DNA of 5,788 nucleotides from Planctomycetota bacterium (GTDB lineage: Bacteria; Planctomycetota; Phycisphaerae; Phycisphaerales; SM1A02). The notes beneath the pieces are model-generated. The model was not told the DNA's origin, searched no databases, and was given only the letters and a program-made list of their open reading frames with translations. Below are positions 5,022 through 5,788 of the stretch, piece by piece; the stretch's first letter is position 1, and each line of letters begins with the position of its first letter. The translations under genes and the position numbers were made by a program. The DNA lies in assembly GCA_009924765.1 (NCBI GenBank), contig RFQW01000125.1, positions 1-5,788 on the forward strand, read 5' to 3'.

Positions 5022-5788
5022 TCACTTCACGTCGCTGGGGATGCGCATGCTGTAGAAGCTGCGGTACACGAACACCAGCGCGACGGCGAACAGCACGCCA
5101 CCGATCCAGTTCTTGTAGCCCTGGATCTGCGGCTGCACCGCGATCTCCACGGCCAGCAGGCCGAAGAGCGTGGTGAACTTGATCACCGGGTTCAGGCTGA
5201 CCGAGCTGGTGTCCTTGAAGGGATCACCCACGGTGTCGCCCACCACGGTGGCCGCGTGCAGGTCGGTGCCCTTGGCGCGCATGTCCACTTCCACGATCTT
5301 CTTGGCGTTGTCCCATGCGCCGCCGGCGTTGGCCATGAAGATGGCCTGGAACAGGCCGAAGAACGCCATGGCGATCAGGTAGCCGATGAAGAAGTAGGGG
5401 TTGAAGAAGGGCAGGGCCAGGGCCATGCAGAACACCACGATGAAGATGTTGAACATGCCCTTCTGCGCGTACACGGTGCAGATGCGCACGACTTCCTTGC
5501 TGTCCTCCACGCTGGCCACGGCCTTGTCCAGGTTGATGTTCTTCTTGATGAAGAGCACCGCCTGATACGCGCCGGTGACCACCGCCTGCGTGCTGGCGCC
5601 GGTGAACCAGTAGATCACCGAACCACCCACGAGCAGGCCGAGCAGGATCTCGGGACGCACGATGGAGAGCTTCTCCACCACGCCGCCGTACAGCTTGTCG
5701 AGCAGCAGGATGATGCCGAACACCATCGTGGTGGCGCCCACCACGGCGGTGCCGATCAGCACCGGCTTGGCGGTGGCCTTGAAGGTGT
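5022..5788 (-). CDS. hppA: Membrane-bound ion-pumping pyrophosphatase HppA (5' end outside window)
   Basis: The window shows the C-terminal 254 residues, ending in a TGA stop. HppA hydrolyses cytosolic pyrophosphate and uses the energy to pump H+ or Na+ across the cytoplasmic membrane. The family signatures GGAWDNAKK (visible residues 155-163) and GDTVGDPFKDT (183-193) supply acidic and Lys residues that bind Mg-pyrophosphate. N199 and K203 in the next helix match the ion-gate region (Lys707 of Thermotoga PPase, by my alignment). About six membrane segments are visible, near 9-29, 46-65, 111-128, 131-151, 199-217 and 227-244. At the cut edge the peptide reads TFKATAKP. Its Lys3 probably aligns with the Lys of the GNTxKA motif found in potassium-independent enzymes, but the GNT part is outside, so this is inference. 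Whether it pumps H+ or Na+ cannot be decided. The chain is unusually long after K203 (51 residues), giving an additional last helix. Its own terminator follows 26 nt after the stop. Confidence 0.96.
   Translation of the reverse strand, partial: TFKATAKPVLIGTAVVGATTMVFGIILLLDKLYGGVVEKLSIVRPEILLGLLVGGSVIYWFTGASTQAVVTGAYQAVLFIKKNINLDKAVASVEDSKEVVRICTVYAQKGMFNIFIVVFCMALALPFFNPYFFIGYLIAMAFFGLFQAIFMANAGGAWDNAKKIVEVDMRAKGTDLHAATVVGDTVGDPFKDTSSVSLNPVIKFTTLFGLLAVEIAVQPQIQGYKNWIGGVLFAVALVFVYRSFYSMRIPSDVK

Noticed and set aside
3200..5788. hppA and the glycosyltransferases as one operon or functional system, linked through pyrophosphate from sugar-nucleotide synthesis.
   Set aside because: A strong terminator and a separate promoter-like box lie between them, and no sugar-nucleotide gene is present. 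Adjacency alone does not support coupling.
1..5788. CRISPR arrays, tRNA or rRNA genes, insertion sequences, attachment sites.
   Set aside because: None was seen. The repeats present are explained by the paralogous coding regions.

Overview
The window is GC-rich and every gene I can support lies on the minus strand. Read in the direction of transcription (right to left) it holds the 3' end of a membrane pyrophosphatase gene (hppA), a strong intrinsic terminator, and a tightly packed tandem array of three paralogous genes. Each paralog encodes an N-terminal TPR domain joined to an O-GlcNAc transferase/SPINDLY-type catalytic domain (GT41 fold). The third copy runs off the left edge, so the array may continue. 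The organism is most likely a GC-rich Gram-negative bacterium. The HppA tail, with an extra C-terminal helix, recalls the Bacteroidetes/Gemmatimonadota/Verrucomicrobia type, but that placement comes from memory and is tentative.

Layout: 5788-5022 hppA (partial, C-terminal 254 residues); 4995-4963 terminator; 4930-3200 copy A (576 aa); 40-nt gap; 3159-1432 copy B (575 aa); 34-nt gap; 1397-1 copy C (first 465 residues). The whole window is accounted for; no stretch longer than about 100 bases lacks a gene.

All three copies start with the same MPS(D/E)xW sequence, have about five TPRs, a short Pro/Ala- or Ser-rich linker, and then the GT-B catalytic domain with the conserved catalytic-type His and donor-site Lys. 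Where the motif is inside the window, the phosphate-binding loop reads GTTTTCE, as I recall it in plant SPINDLY (a protein O-fucosyltransferase), rather than the His-Thr-Thr of animal OGT. The three enzymes are probably cytosolic protein O-glycosyltransferases. Their different TPR surfaces suggest different targets, but no target, flagellin or sugar-nucleotide gene is visible.

The most unusual feature is the start region. Copies A and B carry an identical TTCTATACTC decamer whose TATACT box lies only 8 and 10 nt before the ATG, and copy C has a degenerate version at 9 nt. No Shine-Dalgarno sequence is present. This suggests each copy has its own promoter giving a leaderless or nearly leaderless mRNA. 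hppA is separated from the array by its terminator, so functional coupling with it is not supported.
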